A stretch of DNA of 64,000 nucleotides from positions 1 to 64,000 of the forward strand of contig NZ_VHLM01000047.1 in NCBI RefSeq assembly GCF_009764685.1, in the 5' to 3' direction. The DNA comes from Flavobacterium sp. I-STPP5a. Its GTDB lineage: Bacteria > Bacteroidota > Bacteroidia > Flavobacteriales > Flavobacteriaceae. How positions within the stretch are numbered: the stretch's first letter is position 1; the number at the start of each line of letters is the position of its first letter. The notes under the pieces were generated by a model that worked only from the letters and a program-made list of their open reading frames with translations, ran no database searches and had not been told where the DNA came from. Both the position numbers and the translations under genes were made by a program. Of this stretch, positions 1-9,500 are shown in pieces.

Positions 1-2
1 TA

Positions 3-959
3 GAGTTACTTACTTAAAAAACACTTATATTTATAGTAAATACAAGGATATGGAAAGTATATTTCAGGGGGAGAATATTTTAGAGTTCATAAAGACATTC
101 CCAGACGACCAAAGTTGCCGTGAATTTATAGCCAATGAGAAGTGGAAAGACGGCTATAGATGTAAACGTTGCGAGAATACGAAGTATGTTTATTTTGAAA
201 AACACAATAAAAGAGAGTGTACCAAATGTAGATATAAAGAGAGTGCAACGGCAGGAACTCTTTTTCATAGAGTTAAATTTGGAATTCAAAAAGCATTTTG
301 TATTGCCTTTGAAATGACTTGTACAACCAAATCAATATCCTCAACTCAAGCGGCAAAACGCTATGGAATAACTCAAAAGACTTCTTGGTTGTTTATGCAA
401 AAAGTAAGACTTGCGATGAAGTCCTCAAAACAGTATCCAATGACAGGAAATGTACAAGTTGATGAATTTGTAGTTGGCGGAAAAGAAACAGGAAAACAAG
501 GTAGAAGTTACGATAGCAAAAAGGCAAAAGTTGCTTGTGCTGTTGAGCTGACAGATGAAGGAAAGATAAAAAGAGGTTATGCAAATGTTATTGATGATTA
601 TTCTGCAAAGTCAATAAAACCATTATTTGACGAGCATATAAGTAAAGATGCGAATATTAAAACAGACCAATGGACAGCTTACAAAATAATAGCAAAGAGC
701 TATAACATCGTCCAAGAAAAAAGCGTTCCTGGGAAAAACTTCAAAGAAATGCACACTATTATTCATCAGGTAAAAACTGCAATAAGAACGATTCAATCAC
801 ACGTCAAAAAGGAACATCTCCAAAAATATTTAGATGAATATTTTTATCGACTGAACAGGTCAATTTACAAAGATTCTATTTTTGATAATATATTCAAACG
901 ATTAGTCTCACATCCGCATCAGGGTTGGAAGCAAATCGTAGTCATTAAGTAAGTAACTC
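3..959 (+). mobile_element. IS1595-family insertion sequence, apparently complete
   Basis: The element is bounded by perfect 15-bp terminal inverted repeats, GAGTTACTTACTTAA at 3-17 and its complement at 945-959, and holds one transposase gene. Its right end lies inside the umuD coding sequence, which is cut at that point. Target duplications (8 bp is usual in this family) cannot be tested because only two bases of left flank are in the window. The transposase has no visible stop or frameshift, so the copy may still be active. Confidence 0.88.
50..952 (+). CDS. IS1595-family (ISXO2-like) transposase
   Basis: The 300-residue protein has the two-part build of IS1595 transposases. An N-terminal zinc ribbon has cysteine pairs at about 38/41 and 57/60. 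A DDE-type catalytic domain follows, with likely acidic residues at Asp138 (VQVDEF), Asp206 (KTDQW) and an acidic residue near 262-263 (LDEYFYRLNR). It cuts and joins DNA at the 15-bp terminal repeats that bracket the gene. The length is normal for the family and the frame is intact. The stop codon falls within the right terminal repeat, as is common in compact insertion sequences. The exact third catalytic residue is inferred from the family, not proven. Confidence 0.92.
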   Translation: MESIFQGENILEFIKTFPDDQSCREFIANEKWKDGYRCKRCENTKYVYFEKHNKRECTKCRYKESATAGTLFHRVKFGIQKAFCIAFEMTCTTKSISSTQAAKRYGITQKTSWLFMQKVRLAMKSSKQYPMTGNVQVDEFVVGGKETGKQGRSYDSKKAKVACAVELTDEGKIKRGYANVIDDYSAKSIKPLFDEHISKDANIKTDQWTAYKIIAKSYNIVQEKSVPGKNFKEMHTIIHQVKTAIRTIQSHVKKEHLQKYLDEYFYRLNRSIYKDSIFDNIFKRLVSHPHQGWKQIVVIK

Positions 960-1235
960 GATTTTATTATTTTGTGGCTCTAAGCTTCGGTCAACAACAA
1001 GTACATCCTTGTCATCAATACCTGCATCAATCATAGAGTTTCCTTTGACCTTAATATAAAAAGTAGCCAGCGGGTTTTCACTCAATTGTTTGTTCAAATC
1101 GATACTCATTTCCATAAAATCAGCAGCTGGCGATGGAAATCCTGCTGAAACCCCTTCGTTTATAAAAGGAATGCGCAATCCACTTTCAAAATCAGGAAAG
1201 TAAAAAGTAAGTTTAGATGTTTTGTTTACTGGCAT
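960..1235 (-). pseudogene. umuD: UmuD-like S24 peptidase, 3' end removed by IS1595
   Basis: The remaining 92 or so codons match the N-terminal part of UmuD/LexA-type S24 peptidases: a cleavage-site-like AGFPSPAADF segment and the nucleophile-serine motif KVKGNSMIDAGI. The reading frame runs into the terminal repeat of the insertion sequence at 959 and stops after four foreign codons. The part that would carry the catalytic lysine and the last strands is missing, so self-cleavage is not possible. The start overlaps the end of umuC by 10 bases, indicating a former umuC-umuD operon. The lost 3' portion should lie left of the window. Confidence 0.88.
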
Positions 1236-2495
1236 TTTATTTCAAGTATATCTTTAAAACTGGTGGTGTATCTAGGTGACAAATGGTTTTGTTTCATATT
1301 CCAGGTCAAACTTAAATTCTGCGATGCTAGTTTTATTTTCTTGTCGCCTATTTTAGCATTCAACCCATCAATTACTTTCATTAGTTGCAAGTGTTTGGGG
1401 TTTTCTTCCTCAAAAAGATCAAACTGTTTTTTATTTTCATCAATAAGTTCAGTAACAATTACACCTGCTTTTTTAAATTTTAAGTGCTCATTACCCGCAT
1501 GAAGTTTTTTAAGTAAGGCTATCGCAGCATTGGCAATGGTCAATGTAGAATTAGACCCATAAGGCAATGTTACGGCGCAATTAAAATAATATTTAGATGT
1601 TTGTATGCTGTGTTTGTCTACAACTAGCATGACTATTATGGTGTGGCAACATGATTTTTGCTTACGTAATTTCTCGGCAGATTGCGCCGCAAAAGTAGCT
1701 ACCCGCTCTCGTAATAAATCAAACTCCGCAATTTGTTTAGGAAAACTTCCGGTAGTAGCAATACTCTTTTTTTGGGTAGCAATAGGCTCTAGGTCTAATA
1801 CTGATTTACCTTCTAGTTCATACTTTAAACGCATTCCCAGTACACCCATTTCTTTCTTTATCCAAGCCTCATGTTGTGGTGCGGTAAAGTCAAGAGCGGC
1901 TGCTATATTGCTAGTTTTCATTTTCTTATTCAGTCGATGTCCTATGCCTCAAACATCTTCAATCTTAGTCCATTTAAGCGCTTTTACTCGTTTCTCTTCT
2001 CTGTCAATAACGTAAACACCTTTCGTTCTATCTTGGAATTTTTTAACAATTTTATTGGCTACTTTTGATAATGCTTTGGTTTCGGCAAAGCCAATGCAAA
2101 CCGGAATACCCACCCATTTGTGTACTCGGTTCTTCATTTGAATCCCATACTGGTGATAGCCCTCAATTGACAATCCGTCAAAGTTTAAAAAAGCTTCATC
2201 AATACTATAAATCTCTAAATTTGGTGTAAACTGCTCTAAAATCTTCATTACTCGATTGCTCAAATCACCATACAAGGAATAATTTGACGACCATAATTGC
2301 ACATCATGCTGTTTTACAATTTCTTTTATTTGAAAAGCGGGCGCTCTCATTCCTATTCCTACCGCCTTCGCTTCATTACTATATGATATGACACAACAAT
2401 CATTATTAGATTGCAACAGGTTTCCCGTTGAATTTCGACTGAAAAACGCGTTCGCATGAGGCATAAAAATTGTTACAATCTACTGGTGCATACAT
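1226..2495 (-). pseudogene. umuC: UmuC-like Y-family DNA polymerase, frameshifted and with an internal stop
   Basis: Read leftwards from ATG at 2495 the product begins MYAPVDCNNFYASCERVF, the classic Y-family start with the metal-binding Asp. Near 2405-2415 the frame breaks: the KPVAI segment is followed by SNNDCCV in another frame, consistent with loss of about 5 bases against the usual KPVxxLSNNDG. The shifted frame carries SIDEAF, the second catalytic site, down to IEDV, where TGA at 1949-1951 replaces the usual Trp codon of DVWGIG. The same frame then continues to 1226 with little-finger and C-terminal UmuC sequence. Two independent lesions plus truncation of umuD mean the error-prone polymerase is inactive. 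A sequencing error could explain one lesion but hardly all three. Confidence 0.88.
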
Positions 2496-2820
2496 ACTAC
2501 AAATTACTTAATATCAGTTGAAGCGTGTTCCTAACAGAAGTTAATTTTACGTACTATTGATAAGTAGTTAGATTCTGTTTGCTTAAAAAAATAAAAATAA
2601 CGACTCTTTTTAAAATATTTTTATTCTAAAACTAATTTTACACACACTTGATAACCTGCGTTTTAAAGAATCTAAAAACTACAACAGCAGCATTTAAAAT
2701 ACTAATTATAGGTCTCAGGTACTTTTTTTTGGCACACTACTTGAATATCCCTATTCAACTAAACAGTTAAAGCGAAAGCCGAAAAGCTCAAGAGTAGGCA
2801 AAATTCAAAATAGAAGTATC
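2496..2820. other. Intergenic region without a gene
   Basis: The 325-base AT-rich region between the divergent umuC remnant and the secreted protein gene contains no credible reading frame on either strand. It should hold the promoters of both genes, but I see no full TTG/TAnnTTTG pair in it. No repeat or hairpin stands out. Confidence 0.6.
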
Positions 2821-3480
2821 ATGAAAAAAATTACCCTTTTAGTTGCTAGTATCTTCGTATTTGGAGGTAGTGTTGCCAACGCAACAGAGAAAAAAGATTT
2901 CTCTGTAATTATAAAATCGTCTTCTCTTTTTGACAATGACGAACCTGTAGAATTCATAGAAAGAGGCATTGCCTTTTATGTATTTCCTGATGGTCAATTG
3001 GATTTTAATACCAGACCAACAACTCGCAGTGAAATGTATTACAAAGCAAACTCAAACAGTAGAGTCAATAGAACGTATGGAACACCTAATAAAAATCGTC
3101 CTATCAATTATGGAGTGAGAATTGAACATGACAATCTAGGTCGTGTGAGACAAGTAGGTAATGTATTTATCAATTACGATGCTAACGACCGAGTGAAGCG
3201 AATAGGATCTGTTTACATGACTTACAATAGATTTGCTCTAGAGCGTGTGGGCGGATTAGAAATCATCTACAACCGCCGAGGACAAATTATAGACATGATA
3301 GGTACTGTAAAAGGAGGAAAATCATACTACTATGGTCAAAATTCAAACTCTGTAGACTATAGTAACAATCAAAACTCGTCTGATGAGGATTCTTATTATT
3401 ACAGATCTACTAATTCAAAAAATAAAATTGAAGATCAACAATCTAACAATGCTCCTATAGTAATCAATAGAAAGAATTAG
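2821..3480 (+). CDS. Secreted protein of unknown function
   Basis: The 219-residue product starts with a clean signal peptide (MKKITLLVASIFVFGGSVANA, cleavage near residue 21). The mature part has a central region, about 85-165, of short beta-rich repeats with alternating Arg/Tyr/Gly (for example VGNVFINYDANDRVKRIG, then GSVYMTYNRFALERVG), and a Tyr/Ser/Asn-rich low-complexity tail. I do not recognise a named domain; the repeats recall RHS/YD-like or MORN-like strands, but no enzyme motif is visible. There is no T9SS sorting domain, so a periplasmic or outer-membrane-associated location is likely. It stands alone, with a strong terminator directly behind it. Confidence 0.75.
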   Translation: MKKITLLVASIFVFGGSVANATEKKDFSVIIKSSSLFDNDEPVEFIERGIAFYVFPDGQLDFNTRPTTRSEMYYKANSNSRVNRTYGTPNKNRPINYGVRIEHDNLGRVRQVGNVFINYDANDRVKRIGSVYMTYNRFALERVGGLEIIYNRRGQIIDMIGTVKGGKSYYYGQNSNSVDYSNNQNSSDEDSYYYRSTNSKNKIEDQQSNNAPIVINRKN

Positions 3481-3492
3481 AACTTATAAACT

Positions 3493-3524
3493 AAAACCAT
3501 AGGAGCAATTATCCTATGGTTTTT
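3493..3524 (+). terminator. Rho-independent terminator after the secreted protein gene
   Basis: A 12-bp perfect stem (3493-3504 with 3512-3523) with a 7-base loop is followed by a T run. It lies 12 bases behind the stop codon at 3480. Confidence 0.85.
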
Positions 3525-3542
3525 TATAATTCTTCAACCAAC

Positions 3543-3576
3543 AAAAAAGGCTATCCCGTTATGGATATCCTTTTTT
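3543..3576. terminator. Bidirectional terminator between convergent genes
   Basis: AAAAAAGG and TATCC on the left pair with GGATA and CCTTTTTT on the right, with one mismatch in the stem and a 6-base loop. A and T runs on both sides let it act on either strand. It serves the OmpA gene that ends at 3600 on the minus strand. Confidence 0.75.
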
Positions 3577-3599
3577 GATTTTTGTTGTTTAGAGAATAT

Positions 3600-5558
3600 T
3601 TATTGCATCGAAACAATTAAAAACTCACTTCTTCTATTGGCTTGATGTTGCTCCTCTGTACAGTTTGATTTGTTCGTTGGTTCACATCCACAATCGTTTA
3701 CAAGTTGTGACTCTCCATATCCTTTGGCGGTTAATCTATTTGCAGCTATTCCATTTTTTATCAGCCATGCTTTTGTTGCATTCGCTCTTCTATCAGATAG
3801 TGCTTGGTTGTATGCAATGGTTTGTCTGCAATCTGTATGTGATCTAATATCTATTGTCATCTTTGGGTATTGTTGCATTACTGCCAATACTTTTTCGAGC
3901 TCAAATGCTGCGTCTTTTCGTATGAATGACTTGTCTAAATCAAAATAAAGAATTGGAATATTCAAGGTATTGGCTAAGTCTGTACCCACATCGACTGCTC
4001 TTTTACGTGGCTCCAATTCTAATGGTCCTTGTGTTTCTCCTGATACTTTTGCTATTACAATCTTGTTCTCTTTAGTTTCATACTCTGGCTTTTCTCCTCT
4101 TAAATAATACACTTTCCCACATTCAACCTCAAATGTATATGCTCCAGATAATAGAGTTGTGATCTCCTTGATAAGATTAAAATTAGCATCAAACAAACTT
4201 ACCTTGGCATTTGCCATGACTAATCCTGTGTCTTGATCCTTGATTACGCCTTGAAGTACTTGAACACATACTGGAACGGGTAATTTATTGAATCTATAAA
4301 TATCATCTGAACCTAGTCCTCCCTCACGGTTAGAGGTTACAAATCCTTTTCTGTTCTCTGCATCAATCACAAATGAAAAATCATCTTGGGTACTATTTAT
4401 CGGGGCGCCAATGTTCTCTATGGTTGCACTTCCTGTGTTTGCTAATAAATCTGTTACAAATACGTCTAATCCACCTAGCCCTGGGTGTCCATCGCTAGCA
4501 AAATACAACTTGTTGTCCTGTGCAATGTAAGGAAATGTTTCTCTAGACTCTGTATTTATTGGAAGTCCTAAATTCTTTGGGACACCGTAAGTACCATTTG
4601 AATTGATACTCACACTAAAAAGATCTGACATACCTTTAGTGCCCGGCATATCTGATGCAAAATACAATGTCTTTTCATCTACACTCAATGCTGGATGTGC
4701 TACACTATATTCGTTGCTGTTAAAAGGAAGTTCTTCTACATTAACCCATTTTCCATTTTCGTTTGTAGCCTTGTAAAGTTTTAGCAAAATGATTCGTCTA
4801 CTATCGTTTTGCCTTTTCCCGTTTAGATAATTATTGCGTGTAAAATACATGGTTTGGCCGTCTTTTGTAAAAACGGGGGTTGACTCATGAAACCTACTGT
4901 TGATGTTTTTATTGAAAATTTCTGGCTTGACTAAACTACCTTGTGTACTTATCTCAGAGCTGTACAAGTTGGTGAAGGATTCATTGTTCCATTTAAACAC
5001 TTTCTTAGCTACTCCACCCGTATCTCTTGCGGAGGCAAAAAGTATGGTATTGTTGTAATAAGCACTTCCATAATCTGAGTAGGCAGAGTTTATTCCTGCA
5101 TCGAATATTTCGTAAAGCCCCGAATTTTCCTTGATATCTTTCAGGTAATCTCGTTGACTTGCGAAGAGTTTCCCACGCTGGTCCCCAGCCGATTTTGCTA
5201 TGAATTGCTCTAGCATTTTATCGGCCTTAGAATAATTTCCTACTGCTTTCAACGACTGGGAATACCTATAGTAGTACTCCGGCTCTTGTACTGCATTCAT
5301 GTCAAAAAGTGCAGTATACCATTTCTCTGCCTTTATCAAATCGGCTATGAAAAAATAGGAATCCCCTAATTTTCGAAACATTTTCTCGTCTTTGTATCCT
5401 TTCTCTGCTACTTTCTCGTAGATAGCTATAGCATCGACATAAGAATAGTTTTCAAATTTTTTATCAGCGATTGTCACACCTTTTTTTTGAGTGTATCCCA
5501 CTAATGTTGACACTAAAAAAACTGTACAGCATACGAAATGTTTGGCGCTTAATTTCAT
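3600..5558 (-). CDS. OmpA-family outer-membrane protein with TPR and PD40 repeats
   Basis: The 652-residue protein has a signal peptide, an N-terminal TPR-like helical region (about 30-130), a run of PD40/WD40-like beta-propeller blades (about 180-420, with FASDMPG and YFASDGHPGLGG-type motifs), a carboxypeptidase-regulatory-like segment (about 435-510), and a C-terminal OmpA peptidoglycan-binding domain (about 535-650, IDIRSHTDCR and LSDRRANATKAWL). Proteins with this domain order commonly follow porP/sprF-like genes in Flavobacteria. It probably anchors the adhesin-secretion complex to the peptidoglycan. It lies 14 bases behind the sprF-like gene and is the last gene of the operon. Confidence 0.88.
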   Translation of the reverse strand: MKLSAKHFVCCTVFLVSTLVGYTQKKGVTIADKKFENYSYVDAIAIYEKVAEKGYKDEKMFRKLGDSYFFIADLIKAEKWYTALFDMNAVQEPEYYYRYSQSLKAVGNYSKADKMLEQFIAKSAGDQRGKLFASQRDYLKDIKENSGLYEIFDAGINSAYSDYGSAYYNNTILFASARDTGGVAKKVFKWNNESFTNLYSSEISTQGSLVKPEIFNKNINSRFHESTPVFTKDGQTMYFTRNNYLNGKRQNDSRRIILLKLYKATNENGKWVNVEELPFNSNEYSVAHPALSVDEKTLYFASDMPGTKGMSDLFSVSINSNGTYGVPKNLGLPINTESRETFPYIAQDNKLYFASDGHPGLGGLDVFVTDLLANTGSATIENIGAPINSTQDDFSFVIDAENRKGFVTSNREGGLGSDDIYRFNKLPVPVCVQVLQGVIKDQDTGLVMANAKVSLFDANFNLIKEITTLLSGAYTFEVECGKVYYLRGEKPEYETKENKIVIAKVSGETQGPLELEPRKRAVDVGTDLANTLNIPILYFDLDKSFIRKDAAFELEKVLAVMQQYPKMTIDIRSHTDCRQTIAYNQALSDRRANATKAWLIKNGIAANRLTAKGYGESQLVNDCGCEPTNKSNCTEEQHQANRRSEFLIVSMQ

Positions 5559-5572
5559 AACGTTATATTAAA

Positions 5573-6502
5573 TTAAAAGAATCTAGGTGATGTAATTCTG
5601 TTGTACTTGTTGAATATTTCATAGCGAAGAAATATTTCATGAGATCCAGAATTATAATTTGCAAGACGTGTTGTTTCCATATCGTATCCATATCCAATAA
5701 ACCATGAATCAGATACTTGAAATCCTACCATTGCACTCAAGGCTGCACTCCATCTGTAAGCTGCTCCTACTGTAAACTTGTCATTGATCAAAAAATTGGC
5801 CGATAAATCTACCTGTAAAGGTGCTCCTTGAACTAGTTTTGTCATCATTGCTGGCTTGAACTTTAGATTGTAGTCTAAATCGAAAACGTGACCTGCAGTT
5901 AAGTAATAGTTTATACGCTCTCGTGCAATATAAGAACCAGACCCTACACCTGCATACCTATCAAAATGCTGTGTCTCGAGCAAGTTAGGTACAGATAGTC
6001 CTATATAGGTTTTATCAGAATACCAGTAAAGTCCTACACCTATATTTGGTGAAAACTTATTGTCTATGTTGTTTTCAAAACTATAATCATTTGGATCATA
6101 CTGATTCAATTTATCAAAATTGACATTCAAAAGGTTTGCTGATGCTTTCAATCCGAAGGAGAGTTTAAAATCCTCTGACGTATTGATATAGTAGGAAAAA
6201 TCGGCCGAAATATTATTTTCATCCGATGGTCCTATTTTATCATTAACAATAGAAACCCCAAGTCCTACATTGCTACCATTTATAGGGGTATTTATGGATG
6301 CTGTATTGGTCACGGGTGCGCCATCTAATCCTACCCATTGTGTACGATGCAAGGCAAAAATGCTCATTGTCTCTCGCGAACCCGCATAGGCTGGATTGAT
6401 ATTGATGGTGTTATACATGTATTGCGTGAACTGGGCATCTTGCTGGGCGTAACTCGCAACAGATACCAGTAGAAAGACTGCTGTTTTAATTATTGTTTTC
6501 AT
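5573..6502 (-). CDS. PorP/SprF-family T9SS outer-membrane protein
   Basis: The 309-residue product has a signal peptide ending SVASYAQ, then the family's hallmark start QDAQFTQYMYNTININPAYAGSR and a series of amphipathic strands expected of an outer-membrane barrel. In F. johnsoniae SprF is needed to bring the adhesin SprB to the surface. Family members usually sit next to a gene for a large protein with a type B sorting domain, as here. The gene lies between the 2300-residue adhesin and the OmpA gene on the same strand, so the three are likely co-transcribed. A specific sprF assignment is not justified, since genomes carry many paralogues. Confidence 0.9.
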   Translation of the reverse strand: MKTIIKTAVFLLVSVASYAQQDAQFTQYMYNTININPAYAGSRETMSIFALHRTQWVGLDGAPVTNTASINTPINGSNVGLGVSIVNDKIGPSDENNISADFSYYINTSEDFKLSFGLKASANLLNVNFDKLNQYDPNDYSFENNIDNKFSPNIGVGLYWYSDKTYIGLSVPNLLETQHFDRYAGVGSGSYIARERINYYLTAGHVFDLDYNLKFKPAMMTKLVQGAPLQVDLSANFLINDKFTVGAAYRWSAALSAMVGFQVSDSWFIGYGYDMETTRLANYNSGSHEIFLRYEIFNKYNRITSPRFF

Positions 6503-6517
6503 GTTTATTTTTTTAAT

Positions 6518-6541
6518 CCCGAGAGATAGTGTTCTCTCGGG
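6518..6541. promoter_or_regulatory. Intercistronic hairpin between adhesin and sprF-like genes
   Basis: A 9-bp perfect stem (6518-6526 with 6533-6541) with a 6-base loop lies 11 bases behind the adhesin stop and 15 bases before the sprF-like start. On the coding (minus) strand the stem is followed by A-rich sequence rather than a T run, so it is not a normal terminator in that direction. It may stabilise or process the mRNA. Confidence 0.55.
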
Positions 6542-6552
6542 AGTTATTTTTT

Positions 6553-9500
6553 TTATCTATTTAAATATAAATAACCTGCTTTTTGGTGTGCATTTGAATC
6601 GGTGTCTTTGTATTTGAAAATATAGTAATAAGTACCTACTGGTAATTCTTCGGATTGTTTAACAGTCACGCGTCCTTCAGAAATTCCTTTAAAGGCTTTG
6701 TCTGCATTATTGTATCCAGTTCTTTCGAATACTAATACCCCCCAACGGTTGTAAATCTCTACTGTATTATCTGGATAACATTCTAGTCCTCGAATATAAA
6801 AGACATCATTGTTTCCGTCTCCATTTGGGGACACTGCATTAAACACTTCTATCGCACAGCCTGAAATACCTAAAACAGTCGGTTTGTCTTCTAGGTTATT
6901 CGAGTCATCTGATAAATCTGTCACGATGGTATTTAATGGAGTTGTAGCTGTTACCTTAGCTTGATTACTTATTGATCCCTTTATAATGTCCGCCTGTGTG
7001 ATGGCGTAAGTAGCAGAATATGCTGTGCCATTTGAAGTTCCCGCTGCTAAAACAGCAATTGGACTACCTGTCAATATCAATCCTGCTAAATCAGTATCTG
7101 TTACCGTTACATTGGTTAAGGCTACATCACCTGTGTTGGTGACCTCAAAACTAAATTTAATGGTTTCCCCTGCTTGTGCATAACCGTCTTTGTTCTCGTC
7201 GATGAATTCCGCCGTTTTAATGATGGAAATGGAACAATTATATAATGTTAATACTACTGGTGTTCTTGTCAAACTTGAACAACCTGTTTTACTATCAATG
7301 CTCTCGGCATAATAAGTAATTGTCCCTACAGTATTTAACCAAGGAGAACTTACTACTTTTCCTCCTGTTGACGAATCATACCAAACTATAGTGGTCCCAG
7401 CCGAAGCTGTTGCGGTAGCTTTTAGCGTTTGCGCTGGACTCGTTATACATTGTGTTTGATTACCTCCACTTATCGGAACAATAATAGTATTCAACACAAT
7501 CACATTCTGATTCACCAATGTTTTGTTGCCATTTCCATCGTCAAATGTCCAATGAATTATATGAGTTCCTTGAGTTGAATATGTCAAAGCATCCGATGTG
7601 GTTCCTGTGATGGTGCCTGCACAATTATCTGTTGTCGTTGGAGCTGTTGCTGTTGCGGTACACTGTCCTGTTACATCAGCAATAGTTGGAGTCGCAGGTG
7701 CTGTTATATCTTTTATAATCACATTTTGATTTACCAATGTTTTGTTGCCATTTCCATCGTCGAATGTCCAATGAATTATATGGGTTCCTTGGGTCGAGTA
7801 CGTCAAAGCATCCGATGTGGTTCCTGTGATAGTGCCTGCACAATTGTCCGTTGTTGTTGGAGCTGTTGCTGTTGCGGTACACTGTCCTGTTACATTAGCA
7901 ATAGTTGGAGTCGCAGGTGCTGTTGTGTCACTAATAGTGTAGGTATATTTCCAATTAGAAACTAATCCTGAACAATCGGTAAAAGTATAATTATAGGTTC
8001 TAGTCCCATTATTTATCAATACTGCCGGCGAATCTACTGTCGATACTAATACTCCTGTGAGGCTTGTTCCACAAACATCCACTACGGTGCTTGGCGCTGT
8101 TGGTGCCGTTGCCGATGCCAAACATTCTACCGTGCTTGCTCCATTTGCTGGAACTACCGGTTTGATGGTGTGGTCTATCGTGTAAACGTATTTCCAATTC
8201 GATACTAAACCTGAACAATCGGTAAAGGTATAGTTGTAGGTTCTAGTGCCTTCACATGTTAGTGTTGCTGGCGAATCTACTGTCGATACTAATACTCCCG
8301 TGATACTTGTTCCGCAAACATCCACTACGGTGCTTGGCGCTGTTGGCGCTGTTGCCGATGCCAAACATTCTACCGTGCTTGCTCCATTTGCTGGAACTAC
8401 TGGTTTGATGGTGTGGTCTATCGTGTAAACGTATTTCCAATTCGATACTAAACCTGAACAATCGGTAAAGGTATAGTTGTAGGTTCTAGTGCCTTCACAT
8501 GTTAGTGTTGCCGGCGAATCTACTGTCGATGCTAATACTCCTGTGATACTTGTTCCGCATACATCCACTACGGTGCTTGGCGCTGTTGGTGCCGTTGCCG
8601 ATGCCAAACATTCTACTGTGCTTGCTCCATCTGCAGGAACTACCGGTTTGATGGTATGGTCTATCGTGTAAACGTATTTCCAATTCGATACTAAGCCTGA
8701 ACAATCGGTAAAGGTGTAGTTGTAGGTTCTAGTGCCTTCGCAGGTTAGTGTTGCTGGCGAATCTACTGTCGATACTAATACTCCTGTGATATTTGTTCCG
8801 CAAACATCCACTACGGTGCTTGGCGCTGTTGGCGCTGTTGCCGATGTCAAACATTCTACTGTGCTTGCTCCATCTGCAGGAACTACTGGTTTGATGGTGT
8901 GGTCTATCGTGTAAACGTATTTCCAATTCGATACTAAGCCTGAACAATCGGTAAAGGTATAGTTGTAAGTTCTAGTGCCTTCGCATGTTAGTGTTGCTGG
9001 CGAATCTACTGTCGATGCCAATACTCCTGTGAGGCTTGTTCCGCAAACATCCACTACGGTGCTTGGCGCTGTGGGTGTTGTTGCCGATGCCAAACATTCT
9101 ACTGTACTCGCTCCATCTGCCGGAACTACCGGTTTGATGGTGTGGTCTATCGTGTAAACGTATTTCCAATTCGATACTAAGCCTGAACAATCGGTAAAGG
9201 TATAGTTGTAAGTTCTAGTGCCTTCGCATGTTAGTGTTGCTGGCGAATCTACTGTCGATGCCAATACTCCTGTGAGGCTTGTTCCGCAAACATCCACTAC
9301 GGTGCTTGGCGCTGTTGGTACCGTTGCCGATGCCAAACATTCTACTGTGCTAGCGCCATCTGCTGGAACTACTGGTTTAATGGTGTGGTCTATCGTGAAA
9401 GTCTGCGTACAATTTTGTGTATTTAAAACTGTATTTTCACCTAAATCTCTAATACCATTACTATTAGCATCACTATATTCTGTTACTGTATAGGTTCTTA

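Noticed and set aside
1..967. Target-site duplication of the IS1595 element
   Set aside because: Only two bases of the left flank are present, and they do not allow an 8-bp duplication to be confirmed or excluded.
7933..9390. Regularly spaced repeats that might suggest a CRISPR array
   Set aside because: The period is 243 bp, the repeats are contiguous without spacers, and they lie in frame inside an adhesin gene.
8246..9493. Open frames on both strands with a 243-bp period
   Set aside because: They are shadows of the adhesin repeats in other frames and have no family resemblance or start signals.
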